A DNA stretch of 64,000 bases, taken from the NCBI RefSeq assembly GCF_017310015.1, contig NZ_CP022297.1, positions 3,410,001 through 3,474,000 on the forward strand. Reading direction: 5' to 3'. A program made the position numbers and the translations under genes. The stretch is from Marinobacterium iners. GTDB lineage: Bacteria > Pseudomonadota > Gammaproteobacteria > Pseudomonadales > Balneatricaceae. Shown piece by piece: positions 42,895-52,060 of the stretch. Each line of letters begins with the position of its first letter. Positions within the stretch are counted from its first letter, which is position 1. The notes beneath the pieces were generated by a model. That model was not told where the DNA came from and made no database searches. It was given only the letters and a program-made list of their open reading frames with translations.

Positions 42895-43578
42895 TCAAGA
42901 AAGTGTAATCTGGTCAAAGTTTTCCACAGCATTGTGGCGCTCGGCGCCGTCCGGTCGCTCGCCGCGCATCAACAGGCAGGTCTGCATGCCTGCAGCCTTG
43001 GCCGCGTCCAGCTCGGCCACCACGTCCGACAGGAACAGAATCTGACTTGCAGGCAGGCCGATACTGGCACCGATGCGTTCATACGCAATCGCTTCACGCT
43101 TGGCGCCGGTGGTGGTATCAAAGTAGCCGCTGAACAGCGGAGTCAGGTCGCCGAAATCGCTGTAGCCGTACAGCAGCTTCTGCGCCTTCACCGAGCCGGA
43201 GGAAAAAATGTGCAGCTGTTTGCCGCTGTCGTGCCAGCGCTTCAGCCCTGCGTAAGCGTCCGGGTAGAGGTGGCCGGTAAAGTCGCCGCTCTCGTAGCCC
43301 TGCACCCAGATCAGCCCCTGCAGCGCCTTGAGGCTGGTTTCCTTTTTGTCCTGATCGATCCAGCCGATCAGCCCCTTGGCGATGGCATCGAGATCATCGG
43401 CCGCGACATTCAGGGCGACCGCTGCCTCTGCAACGGCTGGTTCATTAGGATGGCTGTGGATAAAGTCCGTCATCCGTTCACGGGCATAGGGAAACAGCGT
43501 CTTGTGGACAAAATCGATATCGGTGGTGGTGCCTTCAATATCGGTCAGGATGGCGTTGATGCCGGTAAAGGTTGCCAT
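42895..43578 (-). CDS. mtnC: Enolase-phosphatase E1
   Basis: MtnC is a HAD enzyme that both enolises and dephosphorylates diketo-methylthiopentyl phosphate. The 227-residue protein has ILTDIEGTTTDIDFVHKTLFPYAR (HAD motif I with the nucleophile aspartate), IFSSGSVKAQKLLYG (motif II) and ILFLSDVVAELDAAKAAG (motif IV). It lies 8 bases downstream of mtnB and 10 bases upstream of mtnD. Confidence 0.96.
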   Translation of the reverse strand: MATFTGINAILTDIEGTTTDIDFVHKTLFPYARERMTDFIHSHPNEPAVAEAAVALNVAADDLDAIAKGLIGWIDQDKKETSLKALQGLIWVQGYESGDFTGHLYPDAYAGLKRWHDSGKQLHIFSSGSVKAQKLLYGYSDFGDLTPLFSGYFDTTTGAKREAIAYERIGASIGLPASQILFLSDVVAELDAAKAAGMQTCLLMRGERPDGAERHNAVENFDQITLS

Positions 43579-43586
43579 GGTGATAT

Positions 43587-44201
43587 TCAGACTCCTGCGC
43601 TCAGACGGCGCATTTCCAGTTCGCAGGCGAAGAGAAACTCCAGCCCTTCAAGATGGCGGCGTGCTTCATTCATGTCGTGACCCCAGGTGTAGAGACCATG
43701 TCCGCGAACCAAAAAGCCCCACTGCAGCGCTTCAGGCTGCCAGCGCTGGCTCAGCTCGGCGGCCAGTGCCTGCATGTCCTGAGCATTATCCAGAATGGCG
43801 ATGCGGATGCTGGCATCATGGGTGTGGTTGCCACTGAGCGATTTCTGCATTTCGTAACCGCTGATGGTCAGCCACTGGCCCGGCTCCAAACGAGACAGCA
43901 CCGTGGAGGCCACCGAATGCGTGTGCAGCACGGCGCCGATCCGGTTATCAAGCTGATACAGGCGGGTATGCAACAGGGTTTCGGCCGAAGGCTTGAGCAA
44001 GCTGGCCTGAGGCTGACCATCAAGATCCACCTGCAACAGCTGCTCGGGCATGAGATGCCCCTTGTGACAACCCGAGGCGGTAATCAAGGCACGCTCTGGC
44101 CCTGACCGGACGGAAAAGTTGCCGCCGGTCGCAGGACACCAGCCCTGGGCATCAATCCACTGCCCGGCATCGATTATCTGTTGTGCCGCGGTATCGATCA
44201 T
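43587..44201 (-). CDS. mtnB: Methylthioribulose-1-phosphate dehydratase
   Basis: MtnB is a class II aldolase-fold zinc dehydratase. The 204-residue protein has ATGGNFSVRSGPERALITASGCHKGHL, AVLHTHSVASTVLSRL (zinc histidines) and FLVRGHGLYTWGHDMNEARRHLE (third histidine). It overlaps the end of the amidase gene by four bases and is followed by mtnC. Confidence 0.95.
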   Translation of the reverse strand: MIDTAAQQIIDAGQWIDAQGWCPATGGNFSVRSGPERALITASGCHKGHLMPEQLLQVDLDGQPQASLLKPSAETLLHTRLYQLDNRIGAVLHTHSVASTVLSRLEPGQWLTISGYEMQKSLSGNHTHDASIRIAILDNAQDMQALAAELSQRWQPEALQWGFLVRGHGLYTWGHDMNEARRHLEGLEFLFACELEMRRLSAGV

Positions 44202-44995
44202 GCAAAATCGCCCTCAACGTCAGAGAAAAAGCTGAACTCATCCGCATCCTGCCAGGCCGGAAAGTTGTCCCGAAACCGCTGCAGGTCGTCGGCATTCAGG
44301 GTGCCGGTTTTGACGAAAGCTTCACCGACAGAGGCATCCAGCAGCGCCTGCCCCTTGAAGTCCACCAGCAGACTGTCGCCACTGTACTCCAGCCCCTTGC
44401 CGTCCTCACCGATGCGGTTTACCCCCGCCACATAGCACTGGTTTTCGATCGCCCGTGCCAGCAGCAGCGTGCGCCAGGCATTGCGACGTGGCGCGGGCCA
44501 GTTGGCCACAAACAGTGCCAGGTCATAGTCATTGCGGTTGCGACACCAGACCGGGAAGCGCAGGTCGTAGCAAACCTGTGGCAGGATGCGCCAGCCCTTG
44601 TACTCGATCACCTTGCGGCTGTCGCCGGCCACGTAATACTGATGCTCGTTCGCCATGCGGAACAGGTGACGCTTGTCGTAATGCTCAACGGCTCCGTCGG
44701 GCGTTACAAACAGCAGCCGGTTACGATACCCCTGATCCTCGATCACTACGCTGCCACACACGGCGGCACCCAGTGACGCCGCCTGTTCCTTCATCCATCC
44801 CAGAGTCGGACCGGACATGGACTCGGCAACCTCATCCGGGGCCATGGTGAAGCCAGTGGTAAACATTTCAGGCAGTACGATCAGGTCAGTCTGCCCAGCC
44901 AGCGGCGCCATCAGCTCGGCAAGACGGGTACGGTTCGGTTCCGGCTGCTGCCAGTCCAGTGGAGTCTGGACCAATGAAATTTTCAGATTCTGCAT
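44198..44995 (-). CDS. Nitrilase-family omega-amidase
   Basis: Nitrilase-fold enzymes of the YafV/MtnU type hydrolyse the alpha-ketoglutaramate left by glutamine-dependent transamination in the last salvage step. The 265-residue protein shows the Glu-Lys-Cys triad: LIVLPEMFTTGF, YDKRHLFRMANE and LPQVCYDLRFPVW. Placement between the aminotransferase and mtnB supports that role. Its start overlaps the aminotransferase end by 13 bases. Confidence 0.9.
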   Translation of the reverse strand: MQNLKISLVQTPLDWQQPEPNRTRLAELMAPLAGQTDLIVLPEMFTTGFTMAPDEVAESMSGPTLGWMKEQAASLGAAVCGSVVIEDQGYRNRLLFVTPDGAVEHYDKRHLFRMANEHQYYVAGDSRKVIEYKGWRILPQVCYDLRFPVWCRNRNDYDLALFVANWPAPRRNAWRTLLLARAIENQCYVAGVNRIGEDGKGLEYSGDSLLVDFKGQALLDASVGEAFVKTGTLNADDLQRFRDNFPAWQDADEFSFFSDVEGDFA

Positions 44996-46131
44996 AGTCG
45001 CTCCGCGGCTTGATCAAGGGTAGTTTCGCTCTTGGCGAAGCAGAAGCGCACCAGACGCATCTCGGGGGGTTGTTGATAGAACACCGATAACGGAATGGCC
45101 GCAACGCCCGCCTGTTCGATCAGCCAGAGGACAAACTCGGTGTCCGGAAGTTCACTGATGGCGCTGTAGTCCATGACCTGAAAATAGGTGCCCGCTGCCG
45201 GTGTAAACTGGAAGCGGCTCTTCTCCATACCGGCGTTGAATCGGTCACGCTTGGCCTGATAAAACGCGGGTAACGCCTGATCATGCTGCGGATCGTCATT
45301 CAGGTAATCCGCCAGCGCCAGCTGCATTGGCGTGCTGGTGCTGAAGGTCAGATACTGGTGGATCTTGCGCAACTCGGCTGTCAACGGTGCCGGAGCGACG
45401 CAGTAGCCGATCTTCCAGCCGGTGGTATGGTAGGTCTTGCCGAAAGATGACACCACGAAGCTGCGCTCAGCCAGCGCCGGATAGCGGTTGATGCTCTGGT
45501 GTTCAGCGCCATCGAACACGATATGCTCATACACCTCATCGGCCAGCAGCAGAATATCGGTGCCGGCCACCAGGTCGCTCAGCTCCTGCAGATCGGCGGC
45601 GGCCAGCGTCTGCCCGGTCGGATTGTGCGGCGTATTGAGGATAATCATGCGGGTATTGGGGCTGATCGCCTGTCGTACCTGCTCCCAGTCGATCTCAAAA
45701 GCGGGGGGTTGCAGCGGGATATGCACCGCTTTGCCACCATTGAGCGTGATGGCCGGATCATAGCTGTCATAGGCCGGATCAAACACCAGCACTTCATCCC
45801 CCGGGCGCACCACCGCCGAAATGGCCGCGAACAGTGCTTCTGTTGCCCCGGAGGTCACCGTCACCTCTGTTTCCGCATCAACCATGCGACCGTAGCAACG
45901 TTCCACCTTGGCGGCGATCGCAGTGCGCAGGCCTGGCACACCACTCATGGGGGCATACTGGTTGGCGCCTTGGCGGATATAGTGATCAACTCGCGACAGC
46001 AGAGCCTGAGGGCCATCAAAATCGGGAAAACCCTGCGACAGGTTGATCGCCTGGTGCGCTTGCGCAAGGGCGGACATGCGAGTAAAGATGGTCGTTCCGA
46101 CCTGTGGCAGCTTGGTATCGGGGTAGTGCAT
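44983..46131 (-). CDS. Methionine aminotransferase (class I PLP, YbdL-like)
   Basis: The 382-residue enzyme should transaminate 2-oxo-4-methylthiobutanoate to methionine, the final salvage reaction (MtnE role). It shows INLSQGFPDFDGP, NTPHNPTGQTL, LLADEVYEHIVFDG and SFGKTYHTTGWKIGY with the PLP lysine. It is the first gene of the minus-strand run to mtnD. The amidase next to it suggests glutamine as amino donor. Confidence 0.9.
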   Translation of the reverse strand: MHYPDTKLPQVGTTIFTRMSALAQAHQAINLSQGFPDFDGPQALLSRVDHYIRQGANQYAPMSGVPGLRTAIAAKVERCYGRMVDAETEVTVTSGATEALFAAISAVVRPGDEVLVFDPAYDSYDPAITLNGGKAVHIPLQPPAFEIDWEQVRQAISPNTRMIILNTPHNPTGQTLAAADLQELSDLVAGTDILLLADEVYEHIVFDGAEHQSINRYPALAERSFVVSSFGKTYHTTGWKIGYCVAPAPLTAELRKIHQYLTFSTSTPMQLALADYLNDDPQHDQALPAFYQAKRDRFNAGMEKSRFQFTPAAGTYFQVMDYSAISELPDTEFVLWLIEQAGVAAIPLSVFYQQPPEMRLVRFCFAKSETTLDQAAERLCRI

Positions 46132-46232
46132 GACGGGCTCGGGTTTGTGATAGAGGTCAAATAGTACCGGAGAGGGCCCGACACGCTCAACAAATGCGCT
46201 GGTCTATCGGCGCCTGAGAGGTAGAATAGCGC

Positions 46233-46325
46233 ATGCTGGACTGGATTCTGGAGCACAACGGCTTCATTCTTGAAGCAGCCATACTGGCTTTGGTCGTGTT
46301 GTATGTAGGACTGAAAATCAAATAA
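46233..46325 (+). CDS. Possible 30-residue single-helix membrane protein
   Basis: A 31-codon ORF starts MLDWILEHNGF and continues as a hydrophobic stretch of about 18 residues ending GLKIK, a plausible membrane helix with a positive end. GAGAGG lies 11 bases upstream, farther than ideal. It ends 20 bases before the TonB receptor gene on the same strand. It may be a real small protein or a chance ORF in the leader. Confidence 0.4.
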   Translation: MLDWILEHNGFILEAAILALVVLYVGLKIK

Positions 46326-46345
46326 CTACTCTGTCCGGAGTTGCA

Positions 46346-48418
46346 ATGACGAATCGTACACCCCTGTATCGGCTGGCGCCGCTGCTGGCCCTTGGACTGA
46401 CAAGTCCCGCTCTTCAGGCTGACGAGAGCCTGTACCTCAGCGAACAGGATTTTCTTACCGATATTCCCGAAATCACTTCTGCCACACGGCTGGCCCAGAA
46501 ACTCACCGAAGCGCCCGCTTCCATCAGCATTATCGATCGCCAGATCATTGCAGCCTCCGGCGCCCGTAATATTCCTGACCTGCTGCGTCTGGTGCCCGGC
46601 TTTCAGAGCTATCATGTCAGTGCCAACAAGTTTGCTACCAGCTACCACGGTGCCAGCGATGACTTTCCGCGCCGCCTGGAGGTAATGGTTGATGGCCGCA
46701 GCGTGTACTTGCCGCTGCTGGCAACCGTGGACTGGACCTCTTTGGGCATCAACCTGCAGGATATCGAACGGATCGAAGTGGTGCGGGGCTCCAACGTGCC
46801 AACTCAAGGTTCCAACGCCTTTATGGGCTCGATCAACATCATCACCCGCTCACCGGCCCTGCTGAGCGGTGGTTACGTCAGCGCCACCGGTGGCAGCATG
46901 GACACTCGAAACCTGCAGTTTGGCCATGCCGACCAATTGAGCAGCTGGAACTACCGCCTGTCGGGCGGACATGAAGAGAATGACGGTTCTGATCTCTATG
47001 GCGACGCGCTCAAGCGCAACTATCTGAGCTTCAGCGGCAGCTACACACCCACCCTTACCGATACCCTCTGGATTCAGGCGGGTGTGGACCGTGGGCATAC
47101 GTATGTAGGAGGGGCTGACAAACTCGAACCCTTTAGCAAACGCGATCATGATGCCAACTACCAGTCGATCAAGTACCAGCACCTGTATTCAGATACCGGG
47201 ACCGTTCAGTTGACGGCTTATCACAACTACCTGGATCTGGAAGCACCGGCAATGAGCTTTGAGCGTGTTGGTGATTTTATCGGAACCGACAATCCGGCAA
47301 TCGTGAATGGTTTTATCGCGTTGAATTCCCCACGCGAAGACTCTGAGCATGGAACCGCCCACAGCTACGATACCGAATTGCAGCTAACGGATCAGATAGG
47401 CTCTTTGGAACTCGTTGGCGGTTTGGGTTACCGCTACGAAACCGCCGAAAGCGATGTGTTGCTGCAAAGCGGCAAGGTAACCGAAGAGCGCTGGCGCCTG
47501 TTCAGCAACCTGGACTGGGATTTTGCACCTCGCTGGAGCCTGAGCACCGGTTTTATGTACGAGGACAGCTCAGAAAACAGCGATGCCCTTTCCTATCGTC
47601 ATGCACTGATTCACCGGCCTGATGAGCAGAGCAGTTTCCGGCTGGGTTACTCCATCAGTGAGCGCTTGCCTTCTCTGCTGGAACGGCACGCAAACAATAC
47701 CATCTATGCTCCTGCCGGCCTGTTTGGCCCAGACCCCGTTGTCTATGATCTGGACAAGGCCGCCAACCCAGACCTTGGCCCTGAAAGGATCAAGACGTAT
47801 GAGTTGGGTTACTACCGCGCATTTGATGATCATCAGGGACATTTCGACCTGCGTCTGTTCCACGAGCAACTCAGCAATGTGATCAGCTCCTATTTCTTGC
47901 CGGCTGACGAGCTTGCTCCCCCCCCTCACCCAATGACCCAGGGTCGGGTGTCTACTAATGAGAACAACTTCGGCTGGGAAAACCAGGGCGTTGAAATTCA
48001 GCTTCATCGGCAACTCAGCAGTCAGCTCTCGGCACTGCTGAACTATACCTATACCAACACGTTGACTGATCGCTGGGAGACCAATAAAGATCTACAGGGA
48101 CAGACTTTGATATTCCGTGATGCGATCACCCCCGAACACACCGCATCATTAATGCTTAACTGGACTCCTGCTTCTGATTTAAACTTGAGTTTAATGCACT
48201 ACTATATGGATAGCGTGCACTGGTTCGAGGGTGGTCTTCGCGAAAGCTATCAGCGCACAGATCTGCGTGCCGCATACAACTGGCAGCTGAGCGCAGGTAC
48301 TGAACTGGAAACCGCACTGACAATTCAGAATGCTTTCGGTCCAACGTACGAAGAGTTTTATCAGTACAACCTGTTTGACCGTCGAGCCTGGCTGAGACTG
48401 ACGCTCAGATATCATTAA
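46346..48418 (+). CDS. TonB-dependent outer-membrane receptor
   Basis: The 690-residue protein has a signal peptide (about 1-25, ending LQA), a plug domain (about 45-155, with APASISIIDRQIIAASGARNIPDLLRLVPGF and IERIEVVRGSNVPTQGSNAFMGSINIITR) and a 22-strand barrel ending in RRAWLRLTLRYH with a terminal aromatic-rich strand. Substrate is not evident. It precedes a periplasmic binding protein and a hybrid kinase by short gaps, suggesting uptake coupled to sensing. Confidence 0.9.
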   Translation: MTNRTPLYRLAPLLALGLTSPALQADESLYLSEQDFLTDIPEITSATRLAQKLTEAPASISIIDRQIIAASGARNIPDLLRLVPGFQSYHVSANKFATSYHGASDDFPRRLEVMVDGRSVYLPLLATVDWTSLGINLQDIERIEVVRGSNVPTQGSNAFMGSINIITRSPALLSGGYVSATGGSMDTRNLQFGHADQLSSWNYRLSGGHEENDGSDLYGDALKRNYLSFSGSYTPTLTDTLWIQAGVDRGHTYVGGADKLEPFSKRDHDANYQSIKYQHLYSDTGTVQLTAYHNYLDLEAPAMSFERVGDFIGTDNPAIVNGFIALNSPREDSEHGTAHSYDTELQLTDQIGSLELVGGLGYRYETAESDVLLQSGKVTEERWRLFSNLDWDFAPRWSLSTGFMYEDSSENSDALSYRHALIHRPDEQSSFRLGYSISERLPSLLERHANNTIYAPAGLFGPDPVVYDLDKAANPDLGPERIKTYELGYYRAFDDHQGHFDLRLFHEQLSNVISSYFLPADELAPPPHPMTQGRVSTNENNFGWENQGVEIQLHRQLSSQLSALLNYTYTNTLTDRWETNKDLQGQTLIFRDAITPEHTASLMLNWTPASDLNLSLMHYYMDSVHWFEGGLRESYQRTDLRAAYNWQLSAGTELETALTIQNAFGPTYEEFYQYNLFDRRAWLRLTLRYH

Positions 48419-48443
48419 TCGGGAAGCAGAGATAATTTCAGGG

Positions 48444-49382
48444 ATGTCATTATTACGCAGGACAACGACCCGACTGAGGCATTGGCTGCTGTGCAGCCTT
48501 GTGATCTGTCTTGTGCCTCTTAGAGCGGCCGTAGCCGGGGAGTCACTGATCGTGCTCAGTGACTTCAGCCCCAGTTATAATCAGGTCTTGTCGGCCATTC
48601 GGGAGCATTCCGTACACCCGATTCGAGTACTGACTCTCGATCAGTTCAAAACCGATGACAGCCGCGCACCTGTTATTCTCGCAGTGGGTACCCGAGCTTG
48701 TGAACGCATGCTGGAGCGCTACCATCCCGATTCAAGCCTGATCTGCTCTTTCCTGCCATCGGCAACCTTTGATCAGCTCAAGCGAAAACTGCTGCCGAAA
48801 GGCTCGTATGCAGCGGTCAGTGCCATTTATATTGACCAGCCTCTGGCACGCCAGATCCGGCTGGCCCGCCTGGTCAAGCCGGCTGCCGCCATCTTGGGAA
48901 CCGCATTAGGCAGCAACAGCCTCAATATGCGTGATGGGCTGGAGCAAGGTGCACAGGCCGAGGCATTCGAGCTGTCTCTGGTTGAATTGACTCGACAAGA
49001 CAATCCGGTCGAGCGTCTGACGCCAGTAGTGGAAGGCAGCGATCTGTTCCTGGTTGTTCCTGACAGTTCGGTGTTCAACCGTGCCATTTCCAAATGGCTT
49101 CTCTATCTGTCATTACGCCACAAGGTACCGGTGATCGGTTTCTCTGCCAGCTATACAGAAGCCGGTGCCGCAGCGTCGGTTCACTCGTCTGCAGCACAGA
49201 TCGGACGCCAAAGTGCCGAATGGCTTAACCTGCTGCAGAACGGCGGCAGCCTGCCCAGTGCCAGTTTCCCACGCTACTTCGATGTCAGCGTTAATCCGGT
49301 TGCAGTACGCACCCTCGGTATTGAGCCACTTTCAGCCGAGTGGCTGCAGGAAAAACTGGCGCGGATAGAGGCAGATGGCTGA
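48444..49382 (+). CDS. Periplasmic substrate-binding-like protein (ABC transporter substrate-binding family)
   Basis: The 312-residue protein has a signal peptide (about 1-31) and a two-lobe binding fold. It resembles the ABC-type uncharacterised substrate-binding family (VVPDSSVFNRAISKWLLYLSLRHKVPVIGFSASYTEAGA and later residues). No permease or ATPase gene accompanies it, so it may deliver ligand information to the downstream kinase instead of to a transporter. Its stop overlaps the kinase start (TGATG). Confidence 0.82.
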   Translation: MSLLRRTTTRLRHWLLCSLVICLVPLRAAVAGESLIVLSDFSPSYNQVLSAIREHSVHPIRVLTLDQFKTDDSRAPVILAVGTRACERMLERYHPDSSLICSFLPSATFDQLKRKLLPKGSYAAVSAIYIDQPLARQIRLARLVKPAAAILGTALGSNSLNMRDGLEQGAQAEAFELSLVELTRQDNPVERLTPVVEGSDLFLVVPDSSVFNRAISKWLLYLSLRHKVPVIGFSASYTEAGAAASVHSSAAQIGRQSAEWLNLLQNGGSLPSASFPRYFDVSVNPVAVRTLGIEPLSAEWLQEKLARIEADG

Positions 49383-51679
49383 TGCCGGGCACACGTAGCC
49401 GGCTGAGTATTCGTCATCGCGTGCTCCTGCTGTCGATTATTCCAATGCTGGTACTGGCAACGATTCTCGGCAGTTATTTCATCTACAGCCGCCTTTCGGA
49501 TAACACCGATAAATTGATTGAACGAGGCAAGATTATGGTCGATCTGCTTGCCTCCGCAGCCGAGTTCGGTGTTATCAGCGGTAACCAATACCAGCTTCGC
49601 GTTCTGAGTCAAAAAACCCGGTACAGTCATGCCGAAGTACTGGATGTCCTGTTTTACGACGATACGTTCAATCTTTTACACCGCAGCGGCCAATTTGCTG
49701 TAGAACTGAGCGCCGAGAGCCCGGCTCTGCAGTCAACATCGGGCCAGTGGATATTCCTGTCGCCGATTTTCAGCAGCGCCCTGCTGGCAGACAATAATCC
49801 CGAGCTGAGTATCCATGCGCCTGAGCCCGAGCAAATTGGCTGGGTAGCGGTCGTATTATCGGCCCACAACAATATCGCGACACGTCAAGAGATGCTGCGC
49901 AACAGCCTGCTGCTGATCAGTCTGGGCCTGATGCTCACCGCCATTCTGGCAAGCCGTTTTGGCCGCCGCATCACCCAACCGATTCGTGGGCTTAGCCAGG
50001 TTGTCGAGCGCCTGGAAGCGGGCCATCTGGATACCCGTGCCGCCACGACACATACAGCTGGTGAGCTGGGCTTGTTGGCACGGGGCATTAACCGTATGGC
50101 CGCCAGAATTCAGGCATCCAGCCAGGAGCAGGAACAGCAGATCAACCGGGCCACACGTCAGCTCACATCCACCCTGCGCCACCTGGAGCGCCAGAATGAA
50201 GAGCTTACCGTTGCCCGCCGTCAGGCGGATAAAGCCAACCGCTCCAAGGACGAGTTTCTGGCCCGCATGAGCCACGAGCTGCGCACCCCGCTCACATCTG
50301 TACTGGGCTTTTCGCGCTTGCTGGAGCAAACCGAGCAGTCGGCTGAGCAACGGCACTACTGCAGCATCATCAACCAGACATCCAGCCTGCTATTGACCAT
50401 TATTGACGATATTCTCGATTTCTCACGCCTGCAGTCCGACGCCATCCAGCTCGAGCAGATTCCGTTCGATCCAACCCTGTACTTCAATAACCTGTTGCAA
50501 ATGCAGGCACCAATGGCGCTGGAGAAAGGACTGCAGCTAAGATCTGAGCTGGACCCGGAGTTGCCACCGGCACTGTTGGGTGACCCAACCCGAATCGGTC
50601 AGATACTGACCAACCTGTTGAGCAACGCAATCAAGTTCACAGACCATGGAGAGGTCTGCTTCAGAGTCAGGTCTCAACGACAGGATTCAATCTGCCATAT
50701 CGAGTTGAGTGTACAGGACACCGGCATTGGCATTTCCGAGCAACAGCAACAACATCTGTTCAAGGCGTTTATTCAGGCCGACAATACCATCAGTCGCCGC
50801 TTTGGTGGTTCTGGCCTTGGGCTGGTCATCGCCCACCGTCTGACTCTGCTCATGGGGGGGGACATCAGACTCAGCAGTGAAAAGGGCAAGGGTACCTGTG
50901 TTAACGTAAGCCTGACCTTGCCTCTGGCAGACGCCGATACGGTCGTTTCGCCACTTTACCCCGCTGAGCCAATACTCCATGCAGCATCCAGTTATCAGCT
51001 ACCCTGCAAGCTGAGGGTGCTGCTGGCGGAAGACAATGAGTTCAACCGGATACTGCTGAACAAGGCACTCGGCCAAGCTGGCGCTGAAGTCATTGAAGCC
51101 CGCACGGGCGTAGAAGCGTTGCAGATATTCCATAAGCAACCGATTGATATGGTATTGATGGATGTACACATGCCGCAGATGGATGGTATTCGGGCCAGCC
51201 ATGAGATTCGTCGGCACTCGGCCTCATTGCCGATCATCGCGCTGACCGCCAACGTCATGACCCATGAACATGAGGCTCTGCTAGAGGCGGGCGTGAATGA
51301 AATTCTGCTAAAGCCTGTGGATCTGAGCACCCTTTTCCGACTGATGTCGCTTCATTGCCCGGTGGATGAAGACGCCGTTGTCACCCTGAGTGACTGTGCG
51401 CCAATGCCTGCACTGCTGGATCAGGTCGATACCGGTGAGTTGCATACCGAGCTCCAGCATCAGGCGCAATCCGTTTGCGCCGCTGTCCGATCAGGTCAGT
51501 TTGATCAAATACGTACACACTCACATCAGTTGTTGGGACTTGCCGGTCTGTACCAACTGCCAGAGCTGGAAACAGTGGTTGCCGAATTGCATCAGGCAGC
51601 TGTTGCACACGATCTGGAGACCTGCTGGCGCAACAGCCACCGCCTGACCCGGCTGATTGAACACCACCAGTATGTGTGA
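49382..51679 (+). CDS. Hybrid sensor histidine kinase, BarA-like, with receiver and Hpt domains
   Basis: The 765-residue protein has a first membrane helix at about 13-35, a periplasmic sensor (about 36-165), a second helix, HAMP, a coiled coil, and a histidine kinase core: FLARMSHELRTPLTSVLGF with the phosphorylated histidine, NLLSNAIKFTD and DTGIGISEQ. It ends with a receiver (VLMDVHMPQMDG) and an Hpt domain (THSHQLLGLAG). The start at 49382 overlaps the previous stop. No dedicated response regulator is adjacent. Confidence 0.9.
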   Translation: MPGTRSRLSIRHRVLLLSIIPMLVLATILGSYFIYSRLSDNTDKLIERGKIMVDLLASAAEFGVISGNQYQLRVLSQKTRYSHAEVLDVLFYDDTFNLLHRSGQFAVELSAESPALQSTSGQWIFLSPIFSSALLADNNPELSIHAPEPEQIGWVAVVLSAHNNIATRQEMLRNSLLLISLGLMLTAILASRFGRRITQPIRGLSQVVERLEAGHLDTRAATTHTAGELGLLARGINRMAARIQASSQEQEQQINRATRQLTSTLRHLERQNEELTVARRQADKANRSKDEFLARMSHELRTPLTSVLGFSRLLEQTEQSAEQRHYCSIINQTSSLLLTIIDDILDFSRLQSDAIQLEQIPFDPTLYFNNLLQMQAPMALEKGLQLRSELDPELPPALLGDPTRIGQILTNLLSNAIKFTDHGEVCFRVRSQRQDSICHIELSVQDTGIGISEQQQQHLFKAFIQADNTISRRFGGSGLGLVIAHRLTLLMGGDIRLSSEKGKGTCVNVSLTLPLADADTVVSPLYPAEPILHAASSYQLPCKLRVLLAEDNEFNRILLNKALGQAGAEVIEARTGVEALQIFHKQPIDMVLMDVHMPQMDGIRASHEIRRHSASLPIIALTANVMTHEHEALLEAGVNEILLKPVDLSTLFRLMSLHCPVDEDAVVTLSDCAPMPALLDQVDTGELHTELQHQAQSVCAAVRSGQFDQIRTHSHQLLGLAGLYQLPELETVVAELHQAAVAHDLETCWRNSHRLTRLIEHHQYV

Positions 51680-52054
51680 TCAAAAACGCCGATAATAAGG
51701 CTCAGAAGCGATCAACTGCTCCAGATCTGCCATGATCAAAGCCAACCGGGCACGGGCTTCACGATCATACAGATAGGGTTCAAGCCCGTCTCTTGCTGGT
51801 GAGTGATCAGCATCGCCCTCATGCACCGCCACGCAACGGCGCCTGATCTCTTCCAGCTCAGGGTCATGCAGCGCGGCAATACCTATGAACAGCTCCCACT
51901 CTTCGCGCCGGGCGGTGCCATCCTGCAACCGTTGCATGAGTTGCAATACCGCGCGTCGCTCAGGTCGCCAGGTGGGTGCCCGCCCATAGGTCAGAGCGAC
52001 CACCAGCCCAACGACCAGCAACAGTGAGATCAAAAACGTGAGCAGAAACTCCAT
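51680..52054 (-). CDS. Small membrane-anchored protein of unknown function
   Basis: The 124-residue protein has one N-terminal membrane helix (FLLTFLISLLLVVGLVVALTY) and a soluble, charged, helical remainder (EEWELFIGIAALHDPELEEIRRRC). I do not recognise it. It is immediately downstream of a DUF2489-like gene and probably co-transcribed. Its stop abuts the convergent kinase stop. Confidence 0.75.
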   Translation of the reverse strand: MEFLLTFLISLLLVVGLVVALTYGRAPTWRPERRAVLQLMQRLQDGTARREEWELFIGIAALHDPELEEIRRRCVAVHEGDADHSPARDGLEPYLYDREARARLALIMADLEQLIASEPYYRRF

Positions 52055-52060
52055 CCCTGA

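Noticed and set aside
46187..46807. 206-codon minus-strand ORF
   Set aside because: It is antisense to the TonB receptor plug and upstream leader, with no family features.
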